NCBI RefSeq assembly: GCF_014195505.1
Contig: NZ_JACIBV010000003.1
Location: forward strand, 1-64,000
Reading direction: 5' to 3'
Origin: Nonomuraea dietziae
Lineage (GTDB): Bacteria > Actinomycetota > Actinomycetes > Streptosporangiales > Streptosporangiaceae
DNA: 64,000 nucleotides
The notes beneath the pieces were generated by a model. The model was not told where the DNA came from, searched no databases, and saw only the letters and a program-made list of their open reading frames with translations. Position numbers and translations under genes: made by a program. Positions 1-9,478 of this stretch are shown here, in pieces (within the stretch, counting starts at the first letter, position 1; every line of letters starts with the position of its first letter).

Positions 1-1071
1 CGAGAAGCGGTCTACCAGCTGCTGATGCAGCTGTACTACGGCCCGTCCGGTCAATGCACGCCACGGACCGTGGGAGCGACCGCTGCGGGCAACAGCAAGG
101 CCGGACCGCTGCGCAGGACAATCTCCTTCCACCCGCTGGGCCGTACTGTCTTCCAATCCTTGGTCGCCGGCATTCCTCCGGCGTATGAGTACCGCACTGG
201 CGGCCCCGATCTGGCGCCCTGGGAGGCCGACGAACTCCCCAACCCGCGTGGGGTCCCGCCGCGTCCGGGCGGCATCGCCGGTCTCCTGACCGGCCGCTTT
301 CAGCATGCCGTCCTGTTGGAGCGTTCCCCAGACAGTGAGTTCGTGGTCGACGCGTGGATCACCTGGGCGTGGCGGGACGCGGAGTTTCCCGCCAAGGACC
401 CCTACCTCGTCTACCAGCAGAGCAAGGAAGGCACCGCATACGCCCGGCAAGCGGATGCGAGCCGAGCCCTGTGGCGCGACTTCGACTCGCTGCTGCTGGA
501 GGACGCAGGCGATGAACACCGCTGCCGGCCCGTCGTCCTGGGCGTCATCGAAGACCTGCGCGAGACGTTGCTCCCCCTGCTTCGCGTGCGAGCTTTCGGC
601 TTCGAGCAGGACGGCCAGACCCGAGACAAGGAGTGGACGTCCGGTCTCACACCTGCGCTGCTGGCGCTCGCGAGGGAACCCGCGGTGGCGCGGGCGGTCA
701 GCGATCTACGGCAGATCGCCGAGCGGACGCAGGCCCACCTGCGATGGGCGCTGCGAGACGCCTGGATCGCGATCAACGATCCCTCCAACGGGAACGGCAA
801 ACCGCAGCGCAAAGACGTCTCCGAGGGACCATGGCCCGCGCAAGGAGCGGCACGCTATTGGCGACGTGCCGAGCGGATCTTCTGGCAAGCGGTCAACGAC
901 CGCGACTTCGACGCCGGAGCACGTCGATTCCTCCGGCTCGGGCTCGACGTCTACGACGAAGTCACCGACAGCGCGGGCGCCATGCCCCGGGCTAAACGCG
1001 CCATCGAGCTCAAACGAGGTCTGATCTTCAAAGCTCACCCCACGGCCGGTAAGTCGAAGGAGCTCGCGTGA
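1..1071 (+). CDS. casA: Cascade large subunit Cse1/CasA (Cas8e), 3' part
   Basis: The frame is open from base 1, so the true start lies upstream; 356 codons remain of a family usually about 500-560 aa. The large Cascade subunit reads the PAM and recruits Cas3. This part holds the C-terminal helical-bundle half, with a helix-rich stretch near the end and no catalytic motif expected. The assignment rests mainly on position: it directly precedes cse2 with a GTGA overlap, in the standard I-E order casA-casB-casC-casD-casE-cas1-cas2. The PAM-sensing N-terminal half cannot be judged here. Confidence 0.9.
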   Translation, partial: REAVYQLLMQLYYGPSGQCTPRTVGATAAGNSKAGPLRRTISFHPLGRTVFQSLVAGIPPAYEYRTGGPDLAPWEADELPNPRGVPPRPGGIAGLLTGRFQHAVLLERSPDSEFVVDAWITWAWRDAEFPAKDPYLVYQQSKEGTAYARQADASRALWRDFDSLLLEDAGDEHRCRPVVLGVIEDLRETLLPLLRVRAFGFEQDGQTRDKEWTSGLTPALLALAREPAVARAVSDLRQIAERTQAHLRWALRDAWIAINDPSNGNGKPQRKDVSEGPWPAQGAARYWRRAERIFWQAVNDRDFDAGARRFLRLGLDVYDEVTDSAGAMPRAKRAIELKRGLIFKAHPTAGKSKELA

Positions 1072-1664
1072 AGTCCATCCCCTCCATCGACACGGCTGAC
1101 AAATACGTCGGCTACCTCAACCGCATCGCACAGATCGACCCGGCACGCCGCTCGGCTCTGCGACGAGGACTGGGACGGCCCGTTGAGGACCCCATGGTCC
1201 GCCGTGCGCATGCGGTCGTCGTCCCGTGGCTACCGGTTGGATCCGGCCGGGCGGTTGAGAGCGCCTACTACTCGGTCGCCGCGCTCGTCGCCTCCCGGCC
1301 TGCCGAGCGGCAGGAACCAACCAAGCCAGCTTCACCCCCAGGGGAAGAGAAGACGCCTGAGCGGCCCACGACCAGCATCGGCGGCACGTTGGGCGCAGCC
1401 GTACGGGAAGGCAAGCTCAACCCGGACACCGTCGAAGCACGCCTGCACCTGCTGTGCCGTCAGGACGTGACCGGCCTGCACCGGCAGCTTCCTGGTCTGG
1501 TCCGGCACCTGACCAGCAAAGAGATCACCCCGGACTGGGGCCGCCTGCTGGTCGACCTCAGCCGCTGGGGGAGCAGGCGAGACCTGGTGACCAAACGCTG
1601 GCTCCAGGACTACTACCGAGCCGCCAAACCCATGACCGACAACTCCGAGAGTGAGGTCCAGTGA
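1068..1664 (+). CDS. casB: Cascade small subunit Cse2/CasB
   Basis: 198 aa, the usual size for Cse2, a mostly helical basic protein present twice in Cascade that holds the displaced DNA strand. The GTG start overlaps the casA stop (GTGA), so translation is probably coupled. The N-terminal segment (KYVGYLNRI, then RSALRRGLGRP) is the typical small-subunit opening. A linker of about 25 residues rich in Pro and Glu near residues 80-105 separates two helical parts. It ends by GTGA overlap with cas7e. Confidence 0.92.
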   Translation: MKSIPSIDTADKYVGYLNRIAQIDPARRSALRRGLGRPVEDPMVRRAHAVVVPWLPVGSGRAVESAYYSVAALVASRPAERQEPTKPASPPGEEKTPERPTTSIGGTLGAAVREGKLNPDTVEARLHLLCRQDVTGLHRQLPGLVRHLTSKEITPDWGRLLVDLSRWGSRRDLVTKRWLQDYYRAAKPMTDNSESEVQ

Positions 1665-2782
1665 CCACCCCCCGATACCTCGACATCCACGTACTGCAGA
1701 CCGTCCCCTTCGCCAACCTCAACCGCGACGACCTGGGATCGCCCAAGAGCCTCGTGTACGGCGGAGCCACCCGTACCCGTGTGTCCAGCCAGTGCTGGAA
1801 GCGGGCCGTGCGGCTCGATGTCGAGCGCGCGATCGGCAATCGCGCCGTGCGGACCAGGCGCGTCCCGGCAGAGGTAGCCGCCCGGCTGCAGGCACGCGGG
1901 TGGAGCGAGGAGGCCGCCCTGGCCGCAGGTGCACAGGTGGCGCTGTCGGCGAACAAGAAGGAGGGGCTCAAGCTGGAAGACAAGGGCGGCACGTCCGTCC
2001 TGCTGTACCTGCCCGAGGCGGCGCTCGACGCGCTGGCCGACCTGGCCGCCGAGCACCGCGAGGCGATCGAAGCCACTGCAGGTGTCAAGAAGCCCAAAGC
2101 GGTTCTACCTTCCGAGCAGGTAGCGAAGCTGCTGTCGGAGCGCAACGGCGTCATCAACCTGTTCGGCCGGATGCTGGCTGAGCTGCCCGGAGCGGGCGTC
2201 GACGGAGTCGTCCAGGTGGCGCACGCCTTCACCACCCACGAGGTCGCACCCGAGATCGACTTCTTCACCGCGGTCGACGACTGCCTGCCCGAGGACGCGG
2301 TCGGCAGCGGCCACATGAACAGCGCCGAGTTCAGCGCCGGGGTCTTCTACCGCTACGCCAGCCTCGATCTGCGTGGCCTGATGGAGAACCTCGGCGACGA
2401 CGCCGCGATGGCCAGGGAACTCACCGGCGAGTTTCTGCGCGCCTTCGTCTCTTCGCTGCCCACCGGCAAGCAGACCTCCTCGGCCGCCAACACGCTGCCA
2501 GACCTGGTGCATGTAGCTGTGCGCGGTGATCGGCCGATCTCGTTCGCCGCCGCCTTCGAAGCGCCGATCCGTCCCGAGCACGGAATCGCCGCGCCATCAC
2601 GGCGCCAGCTGGCTCATCACGCCGGGCGGCTCGAGAAGTTGTGGGGCACCTCCGGCGTCATTCACCGTGGCTATGCCTGCGTGGACGACAAGCCACTGGA
2701 CGGCTTGGGCGCACAGGTCGAATCCTTCACCGAATTGATCGACGGCGCGGTCTCCGCTGCCCACGGGGAGCGCCCGGCATGA
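1661..2782 (+). CDS. casC: Cascade backbone subunit Cas7e (CasC/Cse4)
   Basis: 373 aa. Six copies normally form the helical backbone along the crRNA spacer. The N-terminus (YLDIHVLQTVPFANLNRDD, then SQCWKRAVR near residues 45-55) is diagnostic for the family: an RRM-type fold opening followed by the basic helix that contacts crRNA. The GTG start overlaps the casB stop. The length matches the family and no internal damage is seen. It ends by ATGA overlap with cas5e. Confidence 0.96.
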   Translation: MTTPRYLDIHVLQTVPFANLNRDDLGSPKSLVYGGATRTRVSSQCWKRAVRLDVERAIGNRAVRTRRVPAEVAARLQARGWSEEAALAAGAQVALSANKKEGLKLEDKGGTSVLLYLPEAALDALADLAAEHREAIEATAGVKKPKAVLPSEQVAKLLSERNGVINLFGRMLAELPGAGVDGVVQVAHAFTTHEVAPEIDFFTAVDDCLPEDAVGSGHMNSAEFSAGVFYRYASLDLRGLMENLGDDAAMARELTGEFLRAFVSSLPTGKQTSSAANTLPDLVHVAVRGDRPISFAAAFEAPIRPEHGIAAPSRRQLAHHAGRLEKLWGTSGVIHRGYACVDDKPLDGLGAQVESFTELIDGAVSAAHGERPA

Positions 2783-3516
2783 GTGGCCTGGTGCTTCGGC
2801 TGGCCGGACCGCTGCAGTCCTGGGGTGAACACAGCGCCTTCACCCAGCGCGACACCCTGCGCTTTCCCACCCGTTCCGGTCTCATCGGGCTGCTCGCCTC
2901 GGCCGAAGGAGTGGGCAGAGATCGGCTCCTGGACGCCTACGAAGCGTTGCGCTTCACCGTCCGCATCGACAGGCCAGGAGTGCAGCTGATCGATTTCCAC
3001 ACCATCGGCGGCGGCCTGCCGCGCGGCGTGCCCCGACCGGACGGCACGTATCGCTCGAAGGACACCGCGACGATGGTCACCCGGCGGCAGTACCTGTCCG
3101 ACGCGGCCTTCACCGTCGCCGTGGAAGGCGAGACAAGCCGACTGGACGAGCTCGCCGAGGCGCTACGGCGACCTCACTGGCAGCCCTACCTCGGGCGGCG
3201 CTCCTGCCCGCCCGACCAGCCCATGCTGCTACGCAGAACCGATGACCCGGTAGGGGATCTGGAGACGAAAGTGCCGCTCGCGCGCCGTCTGCGCGCGGAT
3301 GAGGAGCTCCAAGCGGAGTTCGTCACCGAAGGCGCTGTGGACGCGGCCGACGCCGTCACCGAGCTGGCCGACGTACCGGAGAGCTTCAACCGGTACGCGC
3401 GCCGCTATCGCACCCGCACAGTCAGCATCACCACCAAGACGCTGCGCAGACAGCTGTGCCACTCCGGCGACGCGTTCTGGGACGAACTGGTCGCCTACAT
3501 CAAGGAGGAACGGTGA
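2779..3516 (+). CDS. casD: Cascade 5'-handle-binding subunit Cas5e (CasD)
   Basis: 245 aa from the ATG at 2779, which overlaps the cas7e stop. A longer reading from upstream is possible but would run deep into cas7e. Cas5e caps the crRNA 5' handle and contacts Cse1. The opening LVLRLAGPLQSWGEHS is the classic Cas5 RAMP signature, followed by RFPTRSGLIGLLA, the motif that packs the crRNA 5' end. It ends by GTGA overlap with cas6e. Confidence 0.95.
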   Translation: MSGLVLRLAGPLQSWGEHSAFTQRDTLRFPTRSGLIGLLASAEGVGRDRLLDAYEALRFTVRIDRPGVQLIDFHTIGGGLPRGVPRPDGTYRSKDTATMVTRRQYLSDAAFTVAVEGETSRLDELAEALRRPHWQPYLGRRSCPPDQPMLLRRTDDPVGDLETKVPLARRLRADEELQAEFVTEGAVDAADAVTELADVPESFNRYARRYRTRTVSITTKTLRRQLCHSGDAFWDELVAYIKEER

Positions 3517-4142
3517 ACGCCTGGCTGACCAGAATCCTCCCCGACGTGCGGCGCCGCGACGTGAACAACGACCTCGGCGACGCCGACCGGCTCCACAAGC
3601 GAGTCATGATGCTCGTCCCCGACGAGTTCGCCACGCCGGCACGCGCCGAGGCGGGAGTGTTGTTCCGGTTGGAAGACACCAGGATGGGAGCACAGCTACT
3701 CGTTCAGAGCACCTACAAACCGCAGATCGAGCGGCTGCCCGACGGGTACGGCGAGATCGCTGTCAAAGATCTGTCCGCCCTTCTCCTGCGGCTCCGGACG
3801 GGCGTGCCGGTGCACTACCGCATCTCTGCCAACCCCTCCAAGCGGCTGGGCAGATCGGCTGGACCTCGTGCGGGCCAGATATCAGCCCTGCGCGGCGCCG
3901 CGGCCGAGGAATGGTGGGTACGGCGGGCCGCCACGCATGGCCTCGCGATCACGACGGTCACCTCCCAGTCGCAGCTGGACGTCCAGGCCAAGCGGTCCTC
4001 GATACGACATGCGGTCGTCAGGTTCGACGGAAGCGCGGTGGTTCAGGACGTCGACCTGGTTCGGGCCGCCGTACTGAGCGGAATAGGGCGCGGCAAGGCC
4101 TACGGATGCGGGCTCCTCAGCCTCGCCATGGCTGCGGGGTGA
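3513..4142 (+). CDS. casE: CRISPR RNA endoribonuclease Cas6e (CasE)
   Basis: 209 aa from GTG 3513, preceded by a strong AAGGAGGAA site at 3502-3510 inside cas5e; this fixes the start. Cas6e cuts each repeat at the base of its hairpin and stays bound to the 3' handle. The N-terminal domain has the catalytic-type His at about residue 28 (LHKRVM). The C-terminal glycine-rich RAMP loop (GIGRGKAYGCGLL) is intact. The array repeats contain the expected CCCCACG/CGTGGGG stem. It ends by GTGA overlap with cas1. Confidence 0.95.
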   Translation: MNAWLTRILPDVRRRDVNNDLGDADRLHKRVMMLVPDEFATPARAEAGVLFRLEDTRMGAQLLVQSTYKPQIERLPDGYGEIAVKDLSALLLRLRTGVPVHYRISANPSKRLGRSAGPRAGQISALRGAAAEEWWVRRAATHGLAITTVTSQSQLDVQAKRSSIRHAVVRFDGSAVVQDVDLVRAAVLSGIGRGKAYGCGLLSLAMAAG

Positions 4143-5116
4143 GCGGGAACGCGCGACGCAAGCTCGCCGCGCCCACGCTCGCCATGCTGCCCCGGGTCGC
4201 GGACTCTCTGTCGTTCCTGTACACCGAGGCCGTCAGAATCGTGCAGGACGACACCGGGGTTTGTGCCCAGGTAGAGACGCCCCGCGGTACCGATCGCGTA
4301 TACATCCCGACGGCCGCACTCGCCTGCATCCTGCTGGGTCTGGGCACCTCGATCACCCAACCCGCGATGGCGACCATCGCCCGCCACGGAACCTCACTGG
4401 TATGCGTCGGAGCTGGCGGCGTTCGCAGTTACGCCGGGATCATGCCTGCCTCTCTGACCACCTCCTGGCTGGAAAAACAGGTAAGGGCATGGGCCGACGA
4501 CAAGCGCCGCTTGGAGGTAGCCGTTCGCATGTACGAGGCACGCTTCGGCTCCACTTCCGCCCCGGCCGGCGTGACCCTCGCACAACTTCGCGGGCTGGAA
4601 GGCCAGCGAATCAAGGCGTTGTACCGGATCATGGCCACCAAGTACGGCGTCAAGCGCTTCAAACGCAACTACGACCCGGACGCGTGGGACGACCAGGACC
4701 CGGTGAACAAAGCGCTGTCGGGCGCCAATTCCTGCATGTACGGCATCGTGCACGCCGCCGTACTGGCCCTCGGCTGCTCACCCGCGCTGGGATTCGTCCA
4801 CAGCGGCACCCAGATGGCGTTCGTCTACGACATCGCCGATCTCTACAAAGCACGCATCACCATCCCGATGGCCTTCTCGCTACACGCCTCTGAGGATCCT
4901 GAACGCGAAGCCAGAAGAAGACTGCGCGAAGACCTGCGAGCCTTCAAACTCATGCCGCAGATCGTCGCCGACATCCAGGCGGTCCTCGACCCGTCCGGCG
5001 GTCATGCCACCGCCGATCGGAACAGCGACTTGGTGCACCTGTGGGATCCCCATGCGGGACCGCTGCCAGCAGGGGTGAACTATGGCTTCGAGTACGGCGA
5101 GACTTCCCTGGAGTAG
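4139..5116 (+). CDS. cas1: CRISPR integrase Cas1e
   Basis: 325 aa from GTG 4139, overlapping the cas6e stop; homology begins at LPRVADSLSFLY, near residue 17. Cas1 joins new spacers at the leader end in a complex with Cas2. Candidate metal ligands match the E. coli pattern: Glu154 (RGLEGQR), His221 (GFVHSG), Asp231 and Asp234 (VYDIADLYK). Length is close to the usual 300-325 aa. The residues look intact, so an active protein is expected. Confidence 0.96.
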   Translation: MSGNARRKLAAPTLAMLPRVADSLSFLYTEAVRIVQDDTGVCAQVETPRGTDRVYIPTAALACILLGLGTSITQPAMATIARHGTSLVCVGAGGVRSYAGIMPASLTTSWLEKQVRAWADDKRRLEVAVRMYEARFGSTSAPAGVTLAQLRGLEGQRIKALYRIMATKYGVKRFKRNYDPDAWDDQDPVNKALSGANSCMYGIVHAAVLALGCSPALGFVHSGTQMAFVYDIADLYKARITIPMAFSLHASEDPEREARRRLREDLRAFKLMPQIVADIQAVLDPSGGHATADRNSDLVHLWDPHAGPLPAGVNYGFEYGETSLE

Positions 5117-5119
5117 CCA

Positions 5120-5452
5120 ATGCCCTCGATGATCGTCATCTCAACCACGGCGATTCCCGATCACGTGGGAGGAGCCCTGTCTCGATGGCTGATCGAGCCC
5201 AGTCCTGGTTTGTACGTCGGCACGGTATCAGCGCGGGTCCGTGATGAGCTCTGGTCGGTGGTCAGCGCGAGCGTCGGTGACGGGCTGGCTGTGCTGGTAC
5301 ATGCGGCTGATACAGAACAGGGGTTCGCGATACGGACGGCAGGTAAACGTCGTCGACATGTGGTGGATTTCGATGGCTTGCAACTGATCAAGTTCGCCGC
5401 AGACGAACGAGGCGGAGAGGCAGGGTCTCAGGAACTTCAAGTGAAATTGTGA
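5120..5452 (+). CDS. cas2: CRISPR adaptation protein Cas2e
   Basis: 110 aa, starting 3 bases after the cas1 stop. Cas2e is the structural dimer between two Cas1 dimers. The family pattern is clear: MIVISTTAIPDHVGGALSRW at the start, SPGLYVGTVSARVRDELW in the middle, and VDFDGLQL near the end. The last 15 residues form a polar tail whose codons are unusually A/T rich and which runs to within 18 bp of the first repeat. Part of the leader may therefore lie inside this gene. Confidence 0.95.
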   Translation: MPSMIVISTTAIPDHVGGALSRWLIEPSPGLYVGTVSARVRDELWSVVSASVGDGLAVLVHAADTEQGFAIRTAGKRRRHVVDFDGLQLIKFAADERGGEAGSQELQVKL

Positions 5453-5470
5453 ACGTGCAGGTCGCAAAGT
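5420..5470 (+). promoter_or_regulatory. Probable CRISPR leader overlapping the cas2 3' end
   Basis: Only 18 bp separate the cas2 stop from repeat 1, while leaders are usually 60 bp or more. The last 30 bases of cas2 plus the gap are clearly richer in A/T (for example AACTTCAAGTGAAATTGTGA) than the surroundings. I infer that promoter and integration signals of the array overlap the cas2 end. No integration-host-factor site can be assigned by eye. Confidence 0.4.
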
Positions 5471-8303
5471 GTCCTCCCCACGCACGTGGGGGTGAGCCCA
5501 AAGGCCCGCGCGCTACGCGGCGTGCTCCGGCCGTACGTCCTCCCCACGCACGTGGGGGTGAGCCGCTGCCTTGCCCTCGCGGCCCTCGGTCGGCACCGTC
5601 CTCCCCACGCACGTGGGGGTGAGCCGTGCGTGTGGACCGTCTCGGTGGCGAACATCCTGTCCTCCCCACGCACGTGGGGGTGAGCCGCGGACGAGTAGCC
5701 GCAAGCCTGCCACCACGCCGTCCTCCCCACGCACGTGGGGGTGAGCCGTCGCATCTTGAACGCTCCGTGCCGCTGGTGCTGTCCTCCCCACGCACGTGGG
5801 GGTGAGCCGGAGCCCACCCCCGTGGCCCACACGGCGATGGAGTCCTCCCCACGCACGTGGGGGTGAGCCGGATGAACTAGGCGGGTGAATGAACTGATCG
5901 GGGTCCTCCCCACGCACGTGGGGGTGAGCCGCCGTCCGTCCCGGCCCTACGCAAACAGCGCGCGTCCTCCCCACGCACGTGGGGGTGAGCCGATGCGCCA
6001 GATACCGCCGCCCGCCGCGTCCCCGTCCTCCCCACGCACGTGGGGGTGAGCCGCAGGGCTTAGGCGTCACGGCCTCGGCCTGTGCGTCCTCCCCACGCAC
6101 GTGGGGGTGAGCCGGTTGCAGCCTGGTCGATCTTGAAGTTCGTGAAGTCCTCCCCACGCACGTGGGGGTGAGCCGGCGACGCGCGCCAGCTCGCCGCCGC
6201 CGCAGCCGTCCTCCCCACGCACGTGGGGGTGAGCCGTCGCCGTCCTCAACCGGGGACGTGCCGCCACCGTCCTCCCCACGCACGTGGGGGTGAGCCGGTC
6301 GGCTACTGAGAGCCGGGAAGGACCACATCGTCCTCCCCACGCACGTGGGGGTGAGCCGTGGTCGGCGTTCGAGGTGGGCGTGATCGTATCGTCCTCCCCA
6401 CGCACGTGGGGGTGAGCCGGTGTGGGTCGAGCGGGTCGTCCCGAACGAGCCGTCCTCCCCACGCACGTGGGGGTGAGCCGGGCCCTGGAGGCCGACGCCT
6501 ACAAGCGCGCCCGTCCTCCCCACGCACGTGGGGGTGAGCCGTCGGTCGGCGTGCTGCTGGATGAACCGCTCGGGTCCTCCCCACGCACGTGGGGGTGAGC
6601 CGCTGACCCACCCCGTGGCTCAGACCTTCCTCGCGTCCTCCCCACGCACGTGGGGGTGAGCCTCCGGCCGTGAGGTGTCGCGCGCTGAGCTGGCCGTCCT
6701 CCCCACGCACGTGGGGGTGAGCCACTGTTCCTCGAGGGCGACGGCGTCGCGCAGCTGTCCTCCCCACGCACGTGGGGGTGAGCCTCCGGCCGTGAGGTGT
6801 CGCGCGCTGAGCTGGCCGTCCTCCCCACGCACGTGGGGGTGAGCCGAACAAGCGCCCCGGGTCGTGCTACCTGCTGTTGTCCTCCCCACGCACGTGGGGG
6901 TGAGCCGGCGGCGGGCGACGTACATGTTGCGTTCAGCCGTCCTCCCCACGCACGTGGGGGTGAGCCGCGTCCGTTGGGGGTAAGGGTGATCTCCGTGCCG
7001 GCCTCCCCACGCACGTGGGGGTGAGCCGAAGACGACCATCACGCGGCACGGCCTGTAGGTGTCCTCCCCACGCACGTGGGGGTGAGCCGAACCCGTCAGG
7101 TCCGCAGCTGTTCTTCACTCCGCCCTCCCCACGCACGTGGGGCTGAGCCGTTGAGCTCCGCCCGCTCCCTCTCGAGCTCAGAGTCCTCCCCACGCACGTG
7201 GGGGTGAGCCGGTCTGGGCCACCTGGGCCTTACCCTGGACGGAGTCCTCTCCACGCACGTGGGGGTGAGCCGTTGTGAGGGTCACGCCAACCAGCAGCGC
7301 CCGTGTCCTCCCCACGCACGTGGGGGTGAGCCGGGCTGGACGCTGTACTCCGGCCGGTCGATGGCGTCCTCCCCACGCACGTGGGGGTGAGCCGATGGGG
7401 ACTGAGATCGCGACGTCGTGGGTGAAGTCCTCCCCACGCACGTGGGGGTGAGCCGGAGCCCGCGTGGGAGGCGGAGGTGACCGAGCCGTCCTCCCCACGC
7501 ACGTGGGGGTGAGCCGGCCGCGAACCTCGGCGTGCTCATGGTGGTCTAGTCCTCCCCACGCACGTGGGGGTGAGCCGTCCGCAGTCCTGTTGTCCGCCAG
7601 GTTGATTCGGTCCTCCCCACGCACGTGGGGGTGAGCCGTCCGCAGTCCTGTTGTCCGCCAGGTTGATTCGGTCCTCCCCACGCACGTGGGGGTGAGCCGG
7701 TGCGGGTCTCGATCGGGTTGTCGAACCCGCTGTCTTCCCCACGCACGTGGGGGTGAGCCGACCACATCGGCTGTCTGGCTTGCCCATGCCTTGTCCTCCC
7801 CACGCACGTGGGGGTGAGCCGGGTTGGCCGGGTAGTAGGACCAGGACAGCTCAAGTCCTCCCCACGCACGTGGGGGTGAGCCGTGGCCCAGCTCATGCAG
7901 GAAGTAGATCTCTTGGTCCTCCCCACGCACGTGGGGGTGAGCCGTTGGTCCGGCCCATGTGCGGGCCGCCCTGCGCGTCCTCCCCACGCACGTGGGGGTG
8001 AGCCAGCATCGGGTCCTCGGGGGAGTCGGCGTCCTCCCCACGCATGTGAGGGTGAGCCATGGGTGTGGGGGATCATGAGCAGCCTCCTCCGGTCCTCCCC
8101 ACGCACGTGGGGGTGAGCCGGTGTCTTCGTGACTCACGTACGCCCTCGTTAGGTCCTCCCCACGCAAGTGGGGGTGAGCCGGGGCCAGCAGCACCGCCTC
8201 GCCACGGTCCGGGGTCCTCCCCACGTGCGTGGGGGTGAGCCGGACCTCGCCCGTCTGGACCTTGAACAACTGGCGTCCTCCCTGCGCAGGCGGGGGTGAG
8301 AGC
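5471..8303 (+). CRISPR. Type I-E CRISPR array, 47 repeats and 46 spacers
   Basis: The 29-bp repeats begin GTCCTCCCCACG and end GGGGTGAGCCG, with an internal CCCCACG/CGTGGGG stem. Starts run 5471, 5537, then mostly every 61 bp to 8275, giving 32-nt spacers. Exceptions: spacer 1 is 37 nt, spacer 24 is 31 nt, spacer 39 is 33 nt, spacer 42 is 25 nt. Two spacers are duplicated: 6664-6695 equals 6786-6817, and 7578-7609 equals 7639-7670. Internal variants occur at 7000, 7122, 7244 and 7732. Repeats at 8031, 8153, 8214 and 8275 are progressively degenerate, which places the old end at the right and the leader next to cas2. Repeat base 29 is G except in repeats 1 (C), 20 and 22 (T), 21, 42 and 43 (A). 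Confidence 0.98.
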
Positions 8304-8446
8304 CTGCGTCGAAGGCGTTTCGAGCCCGACGCGTGATCGAAGATGGGGCTCCGGAGCCGAGTACGCAGGTTCGAACTGCAGCAGCCCATGTCTGGTCTGC
8401 CCAAACAGGGGGGTTGCGGCCCGCCAATCCTTAGGCAGCCCCGAGG

Positions 8447-8962
8447 TCAGGATGGCTTCGGCCCACTGATTTCTTCGGATTCCGACTGGATTTGGCTCCG
8501 ATGCTCCGCTAATGCGTCGGACATGGCGTCTCCAAGTGCATCCTCACACGGAGGAGAGAATTGGCCAGTTACGTCCGATTTACCGATATTGCGCGCTATC
8601 TCTGATTTGTACTTTGAGTTACTTGATATCAGCCGTATCCCAGAAATCGAACACTTTGCCGCATCGGCGAGGATGGAGAGCTGGTAGGGGCGAGGACGAA
8701 CAAAACTGCGAGCATACGTCACCAGGTGCCGGATCTGATCGTCGATGCGGGATCGCTCCGCGGATAGCTGACGAAGCTTATACAGAAGAGGATCAAAGTG
8801 CGTATCAGCGGACTTTTCGGCCTCCAGTAGATCACGCTCCTCCTCGTCCCTTCGGTCGAGGGCTTGGTCTGTGAGCTGGTAGAAGGCGAACCCTTCCCCG
8901 GTAACGGATACATCAGGCAGCCGGTGAAGGATGCGCACAACGTCTCTCCTGATCTCCTCCAC
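8447..8962 (-). CDS. Hypothetical protein with coiled coil and helix-turn-helix-like segment
   Basis: 171 aa from GTG 8962, with GGAGGG four bases upstream deciding the start. I do not recognise a named family. Residues about 35-75 are highly charged and helical (RRDEEERDLLEAEKSADT, then LRQLSAERSRIDDQI). Residues about 85-110 (VRPRPYQLSILADAAKCSIS) resemble the recognition part of small actinomycete HTH proteins. It points towards the array and is transcribed convergently with it. Its base composition is lower in GC than neighbouring genes, suggesting separate acquisition. Confidence 0.6.
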   Translation of the reverse strand: MEEIRRDVVRILHRLPDVSVTGEGFAFYQLTDQALDRRDEEERDLLEAEKSADTHFDPLLYKLRQLSAERSRIDDQIRHLVTYARSFVRPRPYQLSILADAAKCSISGIRLISSNSKYKSEIARNIGKSDVTGQFSPPCEDALGDAMSDALAEHRSQIQSESEEISGPKPS

Positions 8963-9172
8963 ATGCCCTCCATCGCAGAAGTTGCAGTTCCTGCAAAAGA
9001 TTGCAGCATACTGGCCGGGTAAACCGGAGGCTTAGAGGCATTTAGAGGAAGATTCCCACCCTTGGTGGTGGAATTGACAACCTGGAATCTGCGATCAGGG
9101 TGACACGCGCTCAATCTTGTGGCAGCGTACGTAACGCGAGAGTGGCCTTTAGGTCACTATCGGTCAAAAAGC

Positions 9173-9203
9173 AACGGCCTCTCGATGCAGCCGAGAGGCC
9201 GTT
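9173..9203 (-). terminator. Strong intrinsic terminator hairpin
   Basis: A perfect 12-bp stem AACGGCCTCTCG / CGAGAGGCCGTT with a 7-nt loop. On the minus strand the hairpin is followed by GCTTTTTG, so it is best oriented to stop leftward transcription. No leftward native gene remains to its right except the IS transposase, so the gene it served may have been lost. Confidence 0.75.
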
Positions 9204-9249
9204 CTTCGCGGTTCCGTTATCCCGTTAGCCCGGAAAGGATCCCGCCCGA

Positions 9250-9447
9250 ATGACAGTACAGTCACGACCTAACGATGGGGAAGACAATGACTCTTCCGAT
9301 GTACCGGAACGTCTGCCTCTTCGATGGGCCGTCATCCTGCTGAGCGGAGCGGTTGCGGGGATTCCGATTGGGATCGCCGCGGGCTTCATCGCAGGGCTTG
9401 GATCGGCAACGAGCTCGGCCAGCTCGCTGAAAAAGAGCTACGCCTGA
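9250..9447 (+). CDS. Small predicted membrane protein
   Basis: 65 aa with a polar acidic N-terminus and one glycine/alanine-rich membrane segment at about residues 25-50 (AVILLSGAVAGIPIGIAAGF). An AAAGGA-like site lies about 9 bases before the ATG. The function is unknown. The IS630 element sits 31 bp after the stop, so it is isolated from any original downstream partner. Length and hydrophobicity favour a real small protein but give no homology. Confidence 0.45.
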   Translation: MTVQSRPNDGEDNDSSDVPERLPLRWAVILLSGAVAGIPIGIAAGFIAGLGSATSSASSLKKSYA

Positions 9448-9478
9448 ATCTCGCAGGTACCTTCAAGGGCGACATTGC

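Noticed and set aside
3456..5116. Longer in-frame readings of cas6e and cas1 starting inside the previous genes
   Set aside because: The extensions lack homology and overlap coding sequence deeply; the GTGA overlap starts match family N-termini.
8360..8385. GGTTCGAAC string after the CRISPR array resembling a tRNA T-loop
   Set aside because: No matching stem or upstream tRNA body is present.
5513..8404. Long leftward open frames across the CRISPR array with repeated HPHVRGED / GSPPRAWGG peptides
   Set aside because: They are translations of the repeat units; the array explains them fully and such products are a known annotation artefact.
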